Source: Malaya genurostris (taxonomy: Eukaryota; Arthropoda; Insecta; Diptera; Culicidae). Taken from it: a DNA stretch of 64,000 nt. Both the position numbers and the translations under genes were made by a program. This document shows, in pieces, positions 22,404-34,746 of this stretch. The first letter of the stretch is position 1. The number at the start of each line of letters is the position of its first letter. The notes beneath the pieces were generated by a model that ran no database searches, had not been told where the DNA came from, and saw only the letters and a list, made by a program, of their open reading frames with translations. The stretch covers positions 159,996,882 to 160,060,881 of the forward strand of contig NC_080570.1 of NCBI RefSeq assembly GCF_030247185.1, given 5' to 3'.

Positions 22404-25279
22404 AAGATAGATGAATCCACTGCAAGCTCCGGTTTTGAGTAAATAATGTTGTTATTGATGTTCATACATATTCAACAAAAATTGGATGAACAACGTGGAT
22501 GTCATTCCATACAAATAGTTATGAAGTAGACGTAAAAATTGGAGAACTATCATCAGAAGAGAAATTAAGTAAAGAGAAACTGCCGTCTATCGATTTAACA
22601 AATATCATTCTTCGAAAAACTATTAAAATCAAATCGAATAAATAAATATCAAAAAAATATATATGAAAAAAAAACCTAGGAAACCTTTTCTATTCCTATC
22701 GTCCAAGTCTGATTATATGATTAATTAATCCTAGTCTGCTTGAGAAAAATTGAATTTTTCAAGTTCCAGAATCGCGACAACGACGGATTCCGACGCCTAA
22801 GGCACCTTTAAAAAAGCCTACATGAAAAAACACTAGAAATACAAGTCTCAGAGAGTCGATTTTTCAAAAATTTTCGAATCTGGCAAGCAACAACATTTTT
22901 TTCTTAATGCTCTGAGTTATGCGGCTTCATTTAATGCGAATTTCCAAATTTATGCACATAAACATGACTTGAGAGAATCCAGTTCAGTTCAACATGACTA
23001 TTAACAGTCATCCAAACGGTTCGGAATCTGTCAGCAGGTAGTGAAGTATTTATTACGGAAGCCATCGCACAGATTATGTAGAGGGTAGCATTGAAAAAGA
23101 ATAATACTAAATCGATTTGAATACTTAGCTTTTATGCTCATAGCCAGGTCCGTTCGAGCTCCGAGAGTCTTCCTTGTAGTAAAATCTCCCAAAAGAAAAT
23201 AACGTATTCTTCACTACACTAGCTAAACAAATTAAGAGACACGCATTGGAATAAACCGTTTAGGATGTTTTTCAATTAATAGAAAAACTAATTTTCAATA
23301 AAAAAAACTTGACACGAAAATTTTTGACATCCAACTTTGGCAAGGCCTACTGCTCTCTTGAAGATCGGCTGGCTGGAGAAGCTCGAAACTCAAAACTTAA
23401 CTCTTCACTGAATTTTCAATTTCAATATTTCCAGTTTATAAAACTGAATGAAAAAAAAAACATTCCAGAAAATCTTATGCGAACACATCTCTAGAAAAAC
23501 TGGGAAAACTGCTCGAAAAAACCACTTAAGAATACTGCTGTGTTTTCTTTTTTGTGGAGTGCTTGATGAACAAATAAGGGAATAAAAGTCATCAAAAATT
23601 AAACTTATCTCCTAAATCCGCAGCATTGAAATCACGTATTTATTATGGAGTAAAATTCCAGTCGAACGTTACTAATAATAGTAATGACATTTAAAACGAG
23701 TGATGTTCAAAAGACAGAATCGCTCGAACGAAATCGATCATGCAGTTTGGTCGATTCGATCGAAGTAACACGAAACGTTATAATGAAAAACAGGGGTGTT
23801 TAGGCAATACTGTTTGTTAACCGTCAATCGAAACGAGAATCTCGAACGAAATCAATAATTGAAATTTCGAACTTGATCGAAAGTATGCTTTCGAACGAAT
23901 TTCAAAAACGAAGTTATTAAGAATAAGGGCGGTAGTCCGAAACAAGAAGTATCGATCAGGCCGAGGCTTCGAAAGCATCGATTGAAGTCGAAAAATTTGG
24001 TAAGAAAGCTATGGTCTGGCAAACAATTTGTAGCTGCGGTAAGATTTCGAAACCCTTCATCACCACTGCTTCAATGAACAGCGAAATATACATCAATGAA
24101 CGTTTACAAAAACGACTTCTACCCATGATTCGAAGCCACAAGGATCCTGTTGTCTTCTGGCCAGATCTTGCTTCTTGCCACTACTCGAAATCAACGGTAG
24201 AATGGTATACTACCAAAAATGTCACTTTCGTCCCAAAAGACATGAATCCACCAAATTGCCCACAACTTCGACCAATTGAGGAATTTTGGGTATTAACGAA
24301 GGCACATCTTAGGAAACATGTCTCGGCAGCCGAAACCATTCAACAGTTCGAAAAAGATTGGAAAAAAGTGTCAAAACTGTCGTCAAGAAGTCTGTACGGA
24401 ATCTAATGAGGAACGTTCGCAAGAAGGTTGAGAATAATATTCTGTTGTTGTAGTCTAATATTATCAGTATATCGAATAAAATTTGAATATCTCGCACTTG
24501 TGAATTATTTACAGCAAAATCAAAGTGCGTCCATACTTTCTGAGACAGTCTTTAATACCACTTCGATCTCACCACTCTACAAAATTTTACGCCTTTTTCG
24601 ACCTGGCCAAATTAGGTGAGTAAAAGTACTTTGAAAGGGCTTCTCGTGGAAATTCGACTACAATCATTCATTTCAGGAACATGATCATAGCGAGGCACCT
24701 CTCGTCGATGATAACGCAAATAGGTGAATTATTTTTTGTTAATTAGTAACTGATTAGCTACGGTAATTTTGAATTTGTTGCTTTTTTTTTTTAATTTTTC
24801 GAGTACTTCGCTAAGTTTATATAAATTTTATTGAGTACCTCTTCTAAATCAACTTGAAATCAGATCGATACCCAGTGGATGCTTTGTTGCTTATTAGTTG
24901 CTGATTAGTTACGGTGGTTTTCCGTTGGTTGCTTCTGTTGCTGTGAAATCTTGATTCTTTTAAGAAGCCCAATCGTATAAAACTTTCGAATTTCAAGATT
25001 CCTTATATTATAACGAAACTCAAATTTTCAATCGTGCCTAATTCTTTACAGTATATTACAAATGGACACAGTTGCAAAGTACAGAAAATGTTGTCTGAAA
25101 TTTGGCTCAAAACTGCTTTAAATTGATGTTTATATCAGTTGAAGAACCAATTTGAGCCATGTCGGTTCCTGATTCCCAGTTCCGGAAGTACCGAAAAAAC
25201 ATGTAAAAAACTCTGAAAACGGAACAGACTTTATTCTTTTTATTTAATTTCAATAAAAAGTTTTTTTCTGTCGACTTAC

Positions 25280-27170
25280 TTTACTTTACTTACTTGGGGT
25301 GCCTTTTCAAAATTAACCATTTGGGAGAATGGGGCAGAACTTAATCGTGAATATCTCGACTTGTATTGAGGGCAGCAACATAACTCTTTCGCCATTTCAT
25401 CAAAAATATGATCAGGAATTTAGGATATTATTTTGAACAGTATGAGATAATCACAAACAACTCAAAAATGGAGTTTTCTAAAACTTTGAGAACAACGCGG
25501 AAAGCTCTTTACTTTTGCTTGGGTTTTTCGCGCAAGGACGACGATCTTCAACTGACTACGTATAAAAGAGGAACCGTGGCCGAATTTCTTCTTGTGTGTT
25601 GGATGGAAGCAGACGTCGTGAGAATGATTTATCATTTGCTTTCCGGTCGTCGAGGGAGCGATATTATCAACCAACAGCGACGGAGAGTGCACCTTCTGCG
25701 TGGTTAAAACCTCAAACGCTCAGGTAGCAACTCTCATTTGCTTTTTGCAAGCCGAGACTCTGGGTCTGCTCTTAGTTCTAAATTTAGTTCTTGAACTCAG
25801 GTCCAGTTCCATTTTCCAGAATTCTTCTGTTCGATTCTTTTTAGAATCATAATAATACCACAGACTAACAGACAGGACACTCAAATTAGATTCTTTAACC
25901 ATATAAACGGTCATTTCGAATATTCCTTTATTTGGGACAGTACTCGCATATGTCATGATGGCGCTACGTTACCCTATCAAATACATCCTGTCTGTCATCT
26001 AGACTGTGTTTTTTTTTTTCATTTACCTACCGAGTTGCCATTCATACAGAATTATCTGTAATGTATTGATTTGTATACCTCCATGCGATTTTCATGCAGG
26101 ATACAGATTAATTACATATTGCCAAAACTATATACAGAATTGTGCCTACTTCTAATCCTACAACGCAACACAAAATCGAACCCGTTTTGTTACAATATTT
26201 ACTTGCTTCTGGTCTGCCGTCACTTAATTTCGGGTGAAAATCACCAACACAATCAAAAATAGTCTAGATGAACAACGTTGAGTAAAATAAATGTTTACCT
26301 TCCAACATCGCTAAAAAAGTTAAATATATTATCAACGTAATCCAATAATTTATTGTGACGATTCATTATCAAATATTTTGATGAAATCAGGCAACCCTGA
26401 AAGCAGCTGATCGGTGTTGACAAACGAGGGGAAACCAACTAGTTAAAAAACTTTTACGTAACACAAGGGGTGTACCGATAGTAAATAGTTCGCGCAGTAC
26501 AATATAGGTGGAACTAGTGCATCACGAAAAATGATTTTTATAAGAATTTACTCATACTGTCATGTCTGTTAGTCTGTGATAATACTCCCAAAGAATTATG
26601 TGACATTTTACTGTACTCTACGCAACCCATTTTGGTAGTCGTGGCGAGAAATCGTCTTCAAGCTTCAGAGCTTAGTTCCGGAATATGGGTTTAGAATTCA
26701 GAGCCTGCGTGCTGAACTGAATTCTGGAAAAAGATTCCGGAACTGATTTCAGTTTCGAAATTGTAGTCTCCTAAAATCCAACCGAATTCTGAATCTGTTC
26801 TATGTTCTGAATCTAGTTCTTGAGTTTAGGTCCAGTTCCTATTTCCAGAATTCTTCAAATCGGTTCTTTTGTCCTGAATACGACTTACTTTACTATGGGG
26901 CGCCTTTTCAAAATTTACCCTGTACAAGAATGGGCCGAACTTTACCACGAATATCTTTTGATGTACTTAACCCAACAACATATTTTTTCCTACAAGCTAT
27001 CGGTAATATGAGTAGGAATTCGTGATTAAATTTTCAACAGCGTGAAAAAACCCTACAAATAATTGAAAAACAAAGTTTTCTTAAACTTTTGAAAAAAATT
27101 CATCACGCTTGCTTGCCTTTTTCGCATCCGGACGACGGTTTTGAGGTAGTCAGGCACATATTAGAATATA
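25280..27170. repeat. Two diverged copies of an unclassified repeat (25280-25560 and 26881-27170)
   Basis: Both copies begin CGACTTACTTTACT, continue GCCTTTTCAAAATT, then have AATGGG[G/C]C...GAACTT, a CTACAAA/AACAAA-rich middle and an end with GACGACG followed by a downstream 'AACGCTCAGGTC'-like segment. A reverse-oriented piece of the last segment occurs at 39595-39660. No protein is readable. Confidence 0.5.
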
Positions 27171-30069
27171 CTGAACAAAAAGAAAAAATTTTTGAATAAA
27201 ACTGTTCATTTCTTTCATTGCTACAGACGAAACTGGATGTCGAGGTGAGGTTTTCCCACCAACATCAGTAAGAACCAACCAAGTATAAAGCGTGAAACGC
27301 TCAGGTCATCTTCTCATTTGGACTTCAGTCGTCAGGAGGAGCAGTCGGCAATGAAAGTAGACCTTTTGCGTGGTGTAAAGCCTCGAACGCTCAGGTCACA
27401 GAGCCAGTTTTCAGGATAATTTGATAAGCTTTGTGCAATTTTCGTAGTGCAAAATTCGCAACAGTGTTTAATATCTTAGAGAGTTACACAATTCTAGTAG
27501 TGAAAAAGAGGAAAGCTTACACAATGCATACAATCGATCGACTAATTGATATTCGAAAGTATAAAAAAATCGTGTCAGTTTTATTCGTATTCCCGACATC
27601 CAGTTATGTCTCTGACATTACACACCCGTACTTTTTTTGTAGAACCCTTTAGTAAATCGATTCAAAAGAAAGAAAGGAAATGCTACAATTAAAATCTTTG
27701 CCCCTTATTGTCCCGCTTCGCTAGGGCGCCACTGTCATCTTCTGTCTGCAGCAGTTAAAAAAAGGTTATTCTTTCATTATCTATCGCAACTATTACGTTT
27801 GCGATCGAGCTTCTTTTACTGGCATTAGAACGACTCAGAACATTGATTATCACTTCGAAGAAAAGAAATGGATGAGGTTTATCTATTGGGAGTGCGATAA
27901 GCAGTTCATTTATGTTGCAATCTAATTTGAACTGATCATTCCTTGTTTGTTTTTAATGAAATAACTAATTCCCAGTCAGGAGCTGACGAATAATTCGTTC
28001 GTGAGCGCTGGATGATGTTCGGTAATTGAATCATTCTAACAGATCCGGAAGACGTTTTGCACGTTGCTGCAGTTCCGGGCAGCAGCACTCAAACGCCAAC
28101 ACTAACTACCCTAATCATTAGAGTGCAGTTCGTTGCAACCGATGCACTTCACCTGGGTCAGTGAATAAATGAATCAATCTTTGCTTTCCTTTACTTACTA
28201 ATTTCGACGATGACGACGAAGACGATGACGATTGAAGTAACAACGGACAGTCAAAGCAAATCAAATGTAAGCTAATTGTAGTCCTGATGGACGTGCGTCG
28301 GTTCGTCTGTCATACGACAAACAGGCAGGCAGGACAGAAAATCGATTCCGGGAAAAAGAAACAAGGAATCATCGGCTCGAAATGCTAAGCTGCTGCTGCT
28401 GCTGGAAGCCCCGAGACCGTGTTGATACACGACGTAACTAGCTTGATGAACCGTCGTCGTCAACACAAAAACGATGGGGTCAGCACTCGGTTGTTGTCAC
28501 GATTTGGCTTTAAGGAAGCATGATGAAACCGTTTGTAACATTTCCGAGTTCTATTATAGTCCAAGCAACAACAAAAAATCGAATGTGAGTGAGTCGTTTG
28601 AGCATTTTATTCGATTCGATTAAGGACGTTGTTACGAGCGAATTTATGGCCGCCATCACAAACGATTATAGGCGGGAGTGGATTGCTGTCCGAAAAGCAG
28701 AACTCGGTTGGATCGCAATCGAAATCGAATCGATTTCCCACGAGAACAAACCAAAAACTTATTATTCGAAGTCGCCATCCAAGTGCCATTTTCATTCATA
28801 AACAGTTTATGTTAACTGTCTCATCAATTTCCGATTGCCACTGACTCTCTTTCTGTCTGTCTGTCGGTCTGTCGGTGGAAGTTTGGCAATCGTTCGATTT
28901 TCCAAAAGTGGGCAGTGGGACGACAACTCGCTCGTATCAGGATTCCACTTAATGGACCTTCAACCGAAGTCCATTTTTATCATCGCTTACGATTCGTGTT
29001 CCTGTGCTTCAGCTCAGGCCAGTAGCTGTGCACATGTGGAGAGAAAAAAAACAACAACATCATCATCATGATCCAAACAATAAGGGAAAACTTTGGCTAG
29101 TCTTTAAGTGCTCACACGCTTATGTTTTGTTTTATTTCTGTTGCTTCGTTTGCCCCTTCAAAAACAGCAGCAGCCACTTTCCAGGCATGTGTGCAACAGC
29201 AGCAGCAGCAGGAGCACACCGTCTTCAACCGGCGGAACAGTGCAGCAGAAGTTCGAAGCCATCAAAGTTGCACGATGCGATATGCTTCGGTCCGGCTTAA
29301 AGAGCTTATATACCCGGAAATGGGAAGTCGTAAAAACTAACGACAGTTGCCGCGCGGTGATATCTGTGTTAAATTGCACTTTTCTTGAATTGTCTTTCTA
29401 CGTCCCGTAATCCGTTGCGCCGTGCCAGTCAGCAGCAAACACGGGGAACTTTGGGTTTGACAAAGGGTCTCGGGGACACATCCGAAAGCAGTTGAAAAAA
29501 AAATTGAAAGGCAGTAGTGGTGGAAGAGAAGTACACCCACCTCGCTACTGCACCGACGGGGTGACGTTTTATGGAAACGCACGGTTGATTTTATCTGTCC
29601 TCTTATGGACCGGTTTCGTCCGTGCCGTAGTCCACTACGTTGATTTTATGCCGCGATGGCAGATCTACGGAAGGATTAAATGATAGTCAGTGATTCTGAA
29701 GACATGTGAAAATACGGAAAGTGTCGATATGAGTCTCGTTTCTTGAGGGCTTATTTCACTAGATCTGGATGCAGTCTGAATGCTTGAAATTTTTCGTTGA
29801 TTTTGCTCTGAGAAAGAGAATCTATCATACATAGTAGAATATTTTCGTGCGATTTGAAATAAAAATCTGTTTGAAGAAGTGCAAATCCCGCTTCTTGACA
29901 GCTTAATGTCGTATCAAATTTTCATACCATTACAGGGAAAAAACAAAGTAACCGTAGGTTTTTTTTATGAATATTTTTATTTCGGCTCACTTGCGTGGGT
30001 CATAAAAAAATATGTGTCTGTCTTTCTCATAAATAAAGGATATGCAATCACTGTGAAAATCGACTTTTA

Positions 30070-30343
30070 TACCGTTTTCGTTTATTGATCAGAGCAGTCC
30101 GAAAGCTGACCCAGAGTCGCCCAAACAACGTTTGATATGTTTGTTTTAGCAACCTGAGGTCGCTCTAGATCGGACTCCAATCGCGTAGTTTCGCTCTGAA
30201 AATTTTCTCGGGTCGCACCACGCATCCATGCGAGTTTGTTTATTTTTTCTTTTTTTCATGAGTTGTTGTTTAGGGCGCGTACCACGTGTTCGTTTTACTC
30301 GGAGTCAGAGTAGCCCGCGTCTAAGTTCAAAACGAAAACGGTA
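30070..30343. mobile_element. Foldback/MITE, 274 bp
   Basis: Ends TACCGTTTTCGTTT and its complement, with a second inner inverted pair (GCTGACCCAGAGTCG-like near 30106 and ACTCGGAGTCAGAG near 30298). There is no coding capacity. It shares the CGTTTTCGTTTT end motif with the 17317 MITE. Confidence 0.5.
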
Positions 30344-31269
30344 TTAAACTGAGGCCCTAAGAGCCGAATACTCATATGCCCTGCGAATCAGTCTGTCTGT
30401 GTGTGTGAGTGCAAAGAATATTTCGTGGATGGCTGAACCGATTTTTACGAACATTTTTTCACATAAAAGGTCATAATTTTTTCATAGAACGCAATTAAAT
30501 TCTACAGGGTGATATGTTGAAAGAATATGCACTCAACCGATTCCAACAGATTTTGTCTTGTTTGGAAGTTCATATTAAACAATTGATCAAGTTCGAAGAT
30601 CAAATGACTATGACGTCTCGTTCCGGAGATATAATGGTATAAGTGACGTAGCCGACAAAACGCGTCGTTTTTCATAAGGAGTGTATCGAAAAGTAGTTAG
30701 CAACATTGATTATTGAATGAAAAACTATTTTAATCCACCTACTAGTGATGTAATGATGCCTTTCTCATATTACTCATTACATCATAAATATAACCGTAAA
30801 ATTTGCAAAAACAACTGTTTATTGAATAGAAATAGGAAAATTTGCTCGGACCTAATCTCACAAACTCTATAAATCTTGCTAACCCTGTAGTTCCGGAACC
30901 GAAAGTAGTATACACAACGAATTAAGAAATTCCGTATGAAACTGTAAGACTTTTCTTTTGAACCTATAAATTTGTGAAAATCGATCCAAGAAAAGTGAGC
31001 AAGATCCTGTTTGCAGTTTTTAATCACTATTTCCAATTCTTCCGAAACCGGATTCAGATAAACGGAATAGCCGAAGTTGGTTCGTTTGCTACCAGCAAAT
31101 ATGACCTACAAATTGGAACAGTTTTGAACGTAGTTAAACCTATACTTACTTATTTCGATTAAACCAATTAAACGAAATCTAACAAATGAAACGAACCTGC
31201 GTTTCTGTTACTTCTGCATATGTTAATCAATCTAAACAGCGTGAATCAGCAGCATAAAACATGTAGTAG

Positions 31270-31295
31270 GATTATTATTATTATTATTATTATTA
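31270..31295. repeat. (ATT)n microsatellite
   Basis: Uninterrupted run of about eight ATT units. Confidence 0.95.
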
Positions 31296-31625
31296 ACATC
31301 ACTACACAACGTGTACGAAATAGAACAAAGCACGCCTTGTTCGTTTTGTGTTTTCTTCTTCTTTCGGTGTTGTACATATTGTCAATCTATATGGCGATTT
31401 GAATATTTTGACACTCATCGCCCTGCAACTGCGGAACCGGAAGTCGGATCCGGATGAAATTTCACAGTAGCTTTAAAGACAGTATGAACTTTAATTCAAA
31501 TCAAGATTTGTGAAAATCGGTTCAAGCATCGCAGAGAAATCGAAGTGAATTTAGTTTTAGGAGTTTTTCTTCTCCACTTTCGGTGCTATCGTAGTGCCGA
31601 ATTAAGTTTTCATGCCCACAAACTA

Positions 31626-32920
31626 ACAGATCGGCTGAAAAGTTCGTATCGTTTCTATGAGAGGGCGCCACTAGAATTAAATCCATACCATTTTCAGTTA
31701 GTACCAACCTTCAAAAGATACGTGTATAAATTTGACAGCTGTCTGATTATTAGTTTGTGAGATATTGCATTTTGAGTGTAGCTACTTTTGTTATTGTGAA
31801 AAAAAAAATGGAAAAAAAGGAATTCCGTGTGTTGATGAAACACTACTTTTTGATGAAAAAAAGTGCCGCCGATACCAAAAAATGGCTTGATGAGTGTTAT
31901 CCAGACTCTGCACCGGGCGAAGCAACAATTCGTAAGTGGTTTGCAAATTTCGTACTGGTCATATGAGCACCGAAGACGATGAACGCAGTGGACGTCCAAA
32001 AGAGGCTGTTACCGATGAAAACGTGAAAAAAATCCACAAAATGATTTTCAATGACCGTAAAGTGAAGTTGATCGAGATAGCTGACACCCTAAAGATATCA
32101 AAGGAACTTGTTGGACATATTATTCACGAATATTTGGATATGAGAAAGCTTTGTGCAAAATGGGTGCCGCGTGAGCTCACAATTGATCAAAAACAACAAC
32201 GAATTGATGATTCTGAGCAGTGTTTGGAGCTGTTATATCGAAATAAAACCGATTTTTTCGTCGATATATAACAATGGACGAAACATGGCTCCATCACTTC
32301 ACTCCGGAGTCCAATCGACAGTCAGCTGAGTGGACTGCACGCGATTAACCGAACCCAAAGCGTGGAAAGACTCAACAATCGGCCGGTAAGGTTATGGTGT
32401 CTGTATTTTGGGATTCGCATGGTATAATTTTCATCGACTACCATGAAAAGGGAAAAACCATCAACAGTGACTATTATATAGCGTTATTAGAGCGTTTGAA
32501 GGACGTAATTAAAAAAAAAACGGCCTTATTTGAAGAAAAAAAAAGTTTTGTTTCATCAAGACAATGCACCGTGTCACAAGTCGATGAAAACCATGCTGAA
32601 ATTGAACGAATTGGGCTTCGAATTGCTCCCTCATCCACCGTATTCTCCAGATTTGGCCCCCAGTGACTTTTTCCTGTTCTCAGACCTCAAGAGAATGCTC
32701 GCTGGTAAAAAATTTAGAAGCAATGAAGAGGTAATCGCTGAAACTGAGGCCTATTTTGAGGCAAAGGACAAATCGTACTACAAAAATGGTATCGAAAAGT
32801 TGGAAGATCGCTATAATCGCTGTATCGCCTCTGATGGCAATTATGTTGAATAATAAAAACGAATTTTGGCAAAAAAATGTGTGTTTCTATTAAACGATAC
32901 GTTCTGTTCAGCCGAACTGT
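31626..32920 (+). mobile_element. Irritans-group mariner (Himar1-like), decayed copy 2
   Basis: A 1295-bp element with TA target sites (31624-31625, 32921-32922) and the same TIRs as copy 1 (CGGCTGAAAAGTTCGTATCG). The transposase reads rightward: MEKKEFRVLMKHYF from 31809, then GHMSTEDDERSGRPKEAV and the WVPREL region (to 32271), MDETWLHHFTPES (about 32272-32315), VFWDSHGIIFIDY (from 32394), then HQDNAPCHKS, YSPDLAPSDFFLF and CIASDGNYVE to 32853. Breaks: a frameshift near 31950 shared with copy 1, one in the A-run near 32245, a stop near 32346 and an A-run frameshift near 32515. Non-functional. Confidence 0.93.
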
Positions 32921-33660
32921 TAACAAGCTCTGCAAACTAGAAGAATGTATCAGACAGTTTTATGGGATTTGTACCTGTTTTTAACCATCGTTCGTGGAAA
33001 AATACTAATAAAATTGGTAATTTTCCACTTATAACGCTTTTGTTCCGGAACCAAAAGTCGGATCCAGATCAAATGTTCTACGAATTTTCAGGATGTTGTA
33101 AGACCTTTCATTTGAATCTTAGTTTGCGAAAATCGGTTGAGTTGTTCCACAGATAATTGAGTGTAAACTTTTTCTCAAATTTTCACATATTACCATATAA
33201 CTCCGGGACCGGAAGTCACATTCAAATGAAATTCAGTAGCAAACTATGGGACCATAATACCATTTATTTGAATCTTGGTTTGTGAAAATCGGTTCAGCCA
33301 TCTCTGAAGTAAGTGAGTGCATATTTTTTTTCATTTTTTGTTACATCATCCTATATCTCCGGAACCGGAAGCCGGATCAGAATGAAATTCAATAGCAGGC
33401 TATGGGACTATGAGACCTTTCATTTGAATCTTTGTTTGTGAAAATCGGTTCAGCCATCTCTGATAAAAATGAGTGAACATTTTTGTTACACACACACACA
33501 CACACAGACATTTGCTCAGTTCGTCGAGCTGAGCCGAATGGTAAATGACATTCGGCCCTCCGGGCCTCGGTTAAAAAGTCGATTTTCACAGTGATTGCAT
33601 AGCCTTTCTATATGAGAAAGGCAAAAAGCGAAAAAAAACATATTTTGACATCAGTTGTCG
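32921..33660. repeat. Three ~160-bp repeat units ending in (CA)n and a hairpin cap
   Basis: The clearest copy of the dispersed composite repeat. Units at about 33045-33150, 33200-33310 and 33350-33470 each carry GGAACCGGAAG-like, GACC...TTTGAATCTT and GTGAAAATCGGTTCAGCCAT blocks. Then comes a (CA)n run at 33489-33507, a TCAG..CGTCGAGCTGA palindrome, a CGGCCCTCCGGGCC block, GTCGATTTTCACAGTGATTG, and a perfect hairpin CCTTTCTATATGAGAAAGG (33603-33621). Confidence 0.75.
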
Positions 33661-33689
33661 ATATATTGTAGAAAAATTACATTTTTATG

Positions 33690-34502
33690 CATTTCACTGA
33701 TTATATTGAAGAAAATCCTAGTTTCTGTGAAACGCTCGCACTTTGGATTTGACATTCTTCATTAAATTCTTTCATGTTTTGGGACACTGTACCTTCCTTC
33801 CGAAAATGCCGCTTGACAATTGCCCAATACCTTTCAATTGGCCGAAGATCCAGGCAGTTCGGTGGGTTGATGTCCTTTTCCACGAATTGTACATTATTTT
33901 TTTACACCCACTGTAGTACGGAATTGGCGTGGTGGACTGAAGCCAAATCCGGCCAGAAGAGAGGAGGAGCCTTATGCTTTCTGTACAGTGGCAGCATTCT
34001 CTTCTTCAAACGTTCTTCCTCGAACACCTTGGCGTTAATTGGGCCCTTCGTGAAGAAAATCGACGACCGCAAACCACAGGTACAAATTGCTTGCCAGACC
34101 AACACCTTCTGCCCAAACTTTTTCATCGCCACCGTGGTGTCAGCGTCGTCCAGCTCTTGGTAGACCGATTTCGTATAATATTGCGGTCCGGGCAGCGCTC
34201 GAGTCTTCCTTGGCGTAGGTTTCATCGTCGAACAGGATGCATCCGTCTTTATTCTGTAGAATCCGGTTATACAGTTTTCGCGCTCTTGTTTTGGCCTGAA
34301 CTTGCTGTACCAGGGACTTTTTCGGCACCTTCTGTTTCTTGTACGTTTTCAGGGAGTTCCGAACTTTGATCCGTTGAATCATCCCGATGCTGGTGTTGAG
34401 CTGCTTGGCCAAATCCCACGTCGACGCCGATGGATTTTTCCTGATGTACTCAACCACTTTTAAGTCCGCCCCCTGTGACTTTTTCCTCTTCCCCAGACTC
34501 AA
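33690..34502 (-). pseudogene. ITmD37E-type transposase, third subfamily, 5' end lost
   Basis: Reads leftward from about 34502: MSLGKRKKSQGADLKVVEYI and the helix-turn-helix NTSIGMIQRIKVRNSLKTY, GCILFDDETYAKEDS (first Asp), then VLVWQAICTCGLRS, PPLFWPDLASVHHANSVLQW (second Asp, about 33950-33920) and EKDINPPNCLDLRPIERYW (about 33880-33830). Spacing is 37 residues to the Glu. Frame breaks lie near 34180 and 33905. Clear TIRs were not seen at either end. Confidence 0.87.
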
Positions 34503-34509
34503 AATTCCA

Positions 34510-34740
34510 TTGATTGCAGGGAACGCGTTTTGAGACCATAGAGACCATAAAAGAGAATTCGCTGCGTGAACTAAAGGCCATACCTTCGGCGGCCTATGAA
34601 ACTTGTATGGAAAATTGGATCAAGCGTTGGCATGCATGTATTGCCGCAGGAGGAGAGTACTTTGAAGGCGATAATAAAGAAATTTATTAAAATTTGAAAT
34701 TTTGCGTTTTTTAATAAAATTCCGGTTCTTTTTTGATCAT
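34510..34740 (+). pseudogene. C-terminal fragment of a mariner transposase
   Basis: The plus frame reads a WIKRWHACIAAGGEYFEGDN-like end typical of mariner transposases (about 34615-34680), then a stop and an AT-rich 3' flank. The rest of the gene is absent. The following mariner (34747) has landed next to or inside its 3' flank. Confidence 0.7.
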
Positions 34741-34746
34741 AAGGTA

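Larger units (their letters stand above)
19713..23931. mobile_element. PIF/Harbinger DNA transposon, non-functional
   Basis: A 4219-bp insertion flanked by the 3-bp direct repeat GTA (19710-19712, 23932-23934), the target size used by PIF/Harbinger. Imperfect TIRs start CACCCTTATTCCTGATTAC (left) and CGCCCTTATTCTTAATAAC (right, inverted). Inside are the two genes expected of the superfamily in convergent arrangement: a Myb/SANT-like DNA-binding protein on plus (19962-20790) and a DDE_Tnp_4 transposase on minus (about 21040-21720). A SINE is inserted at 22254-22403. The rest (22.4-23.9 kb) is AT-rich non-coding. Confidence 0.88.
19206..24552 (+). mobile_element. ITmD37E element copy B, split by a Harbinger insertion
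   Basis: The left part (19206-19712) and right part (23932-24552) together reproduce copy A (5166-6405), with the same ends (AAGTCTGTCCCAGAAAG) and TA target sites at 19204-19205 and 24553-24554. The left part holds the N-terminal region (MRGLSAEQR, SLRKIAKMEGVSAKAVRNAI, KGPANPQLDKRILKAF). The right part holds AMVWQTICSCG, PVVFWPDLASCHYS and CPQLRPIEEFW, the DD37E signature, uninterrupted for about 131 residues. The split falls in the sequence AACGTA|GTCCGAA of copy A. Outside the insertion this copy is better preserved than copy A, but still has frame breaks. Confidence 0.93.
24553..31625. other. Long intergenic stretch: dispersed repeats and a unique block
   Basis: No gene is supported. 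24680-24850 is a half copy of the foldback MITE at 55657. 25280-25560 and 26881-27170 are two diverged copies of one repeat (shared GCCTTTTCAAAATT and GACGACG blocks). 25750-25830 and 26780-26870 share a 'TTTAGTTCTTGA...GGTCCAGTTCC...CCAGAATTCTTC' segment. 27700-29700 looks unique, is less AT-rich and has CAG-type short runs near 28390 and 29165-29215. It may hold regulatory or untranslated sequence of the minus-strand genes, but no exon could be tied to a neighbour by phase. 30360-31540 again holds degenerate ~160-bp units. Confidence 0.4.

Noticed and set aside
29004..29410. Three overlapping plus frames near CAG repeats
   Set aside because: They overlap in different frames, lack splice context or domains, and derive from short CAG/ACAACA-rich stretches.
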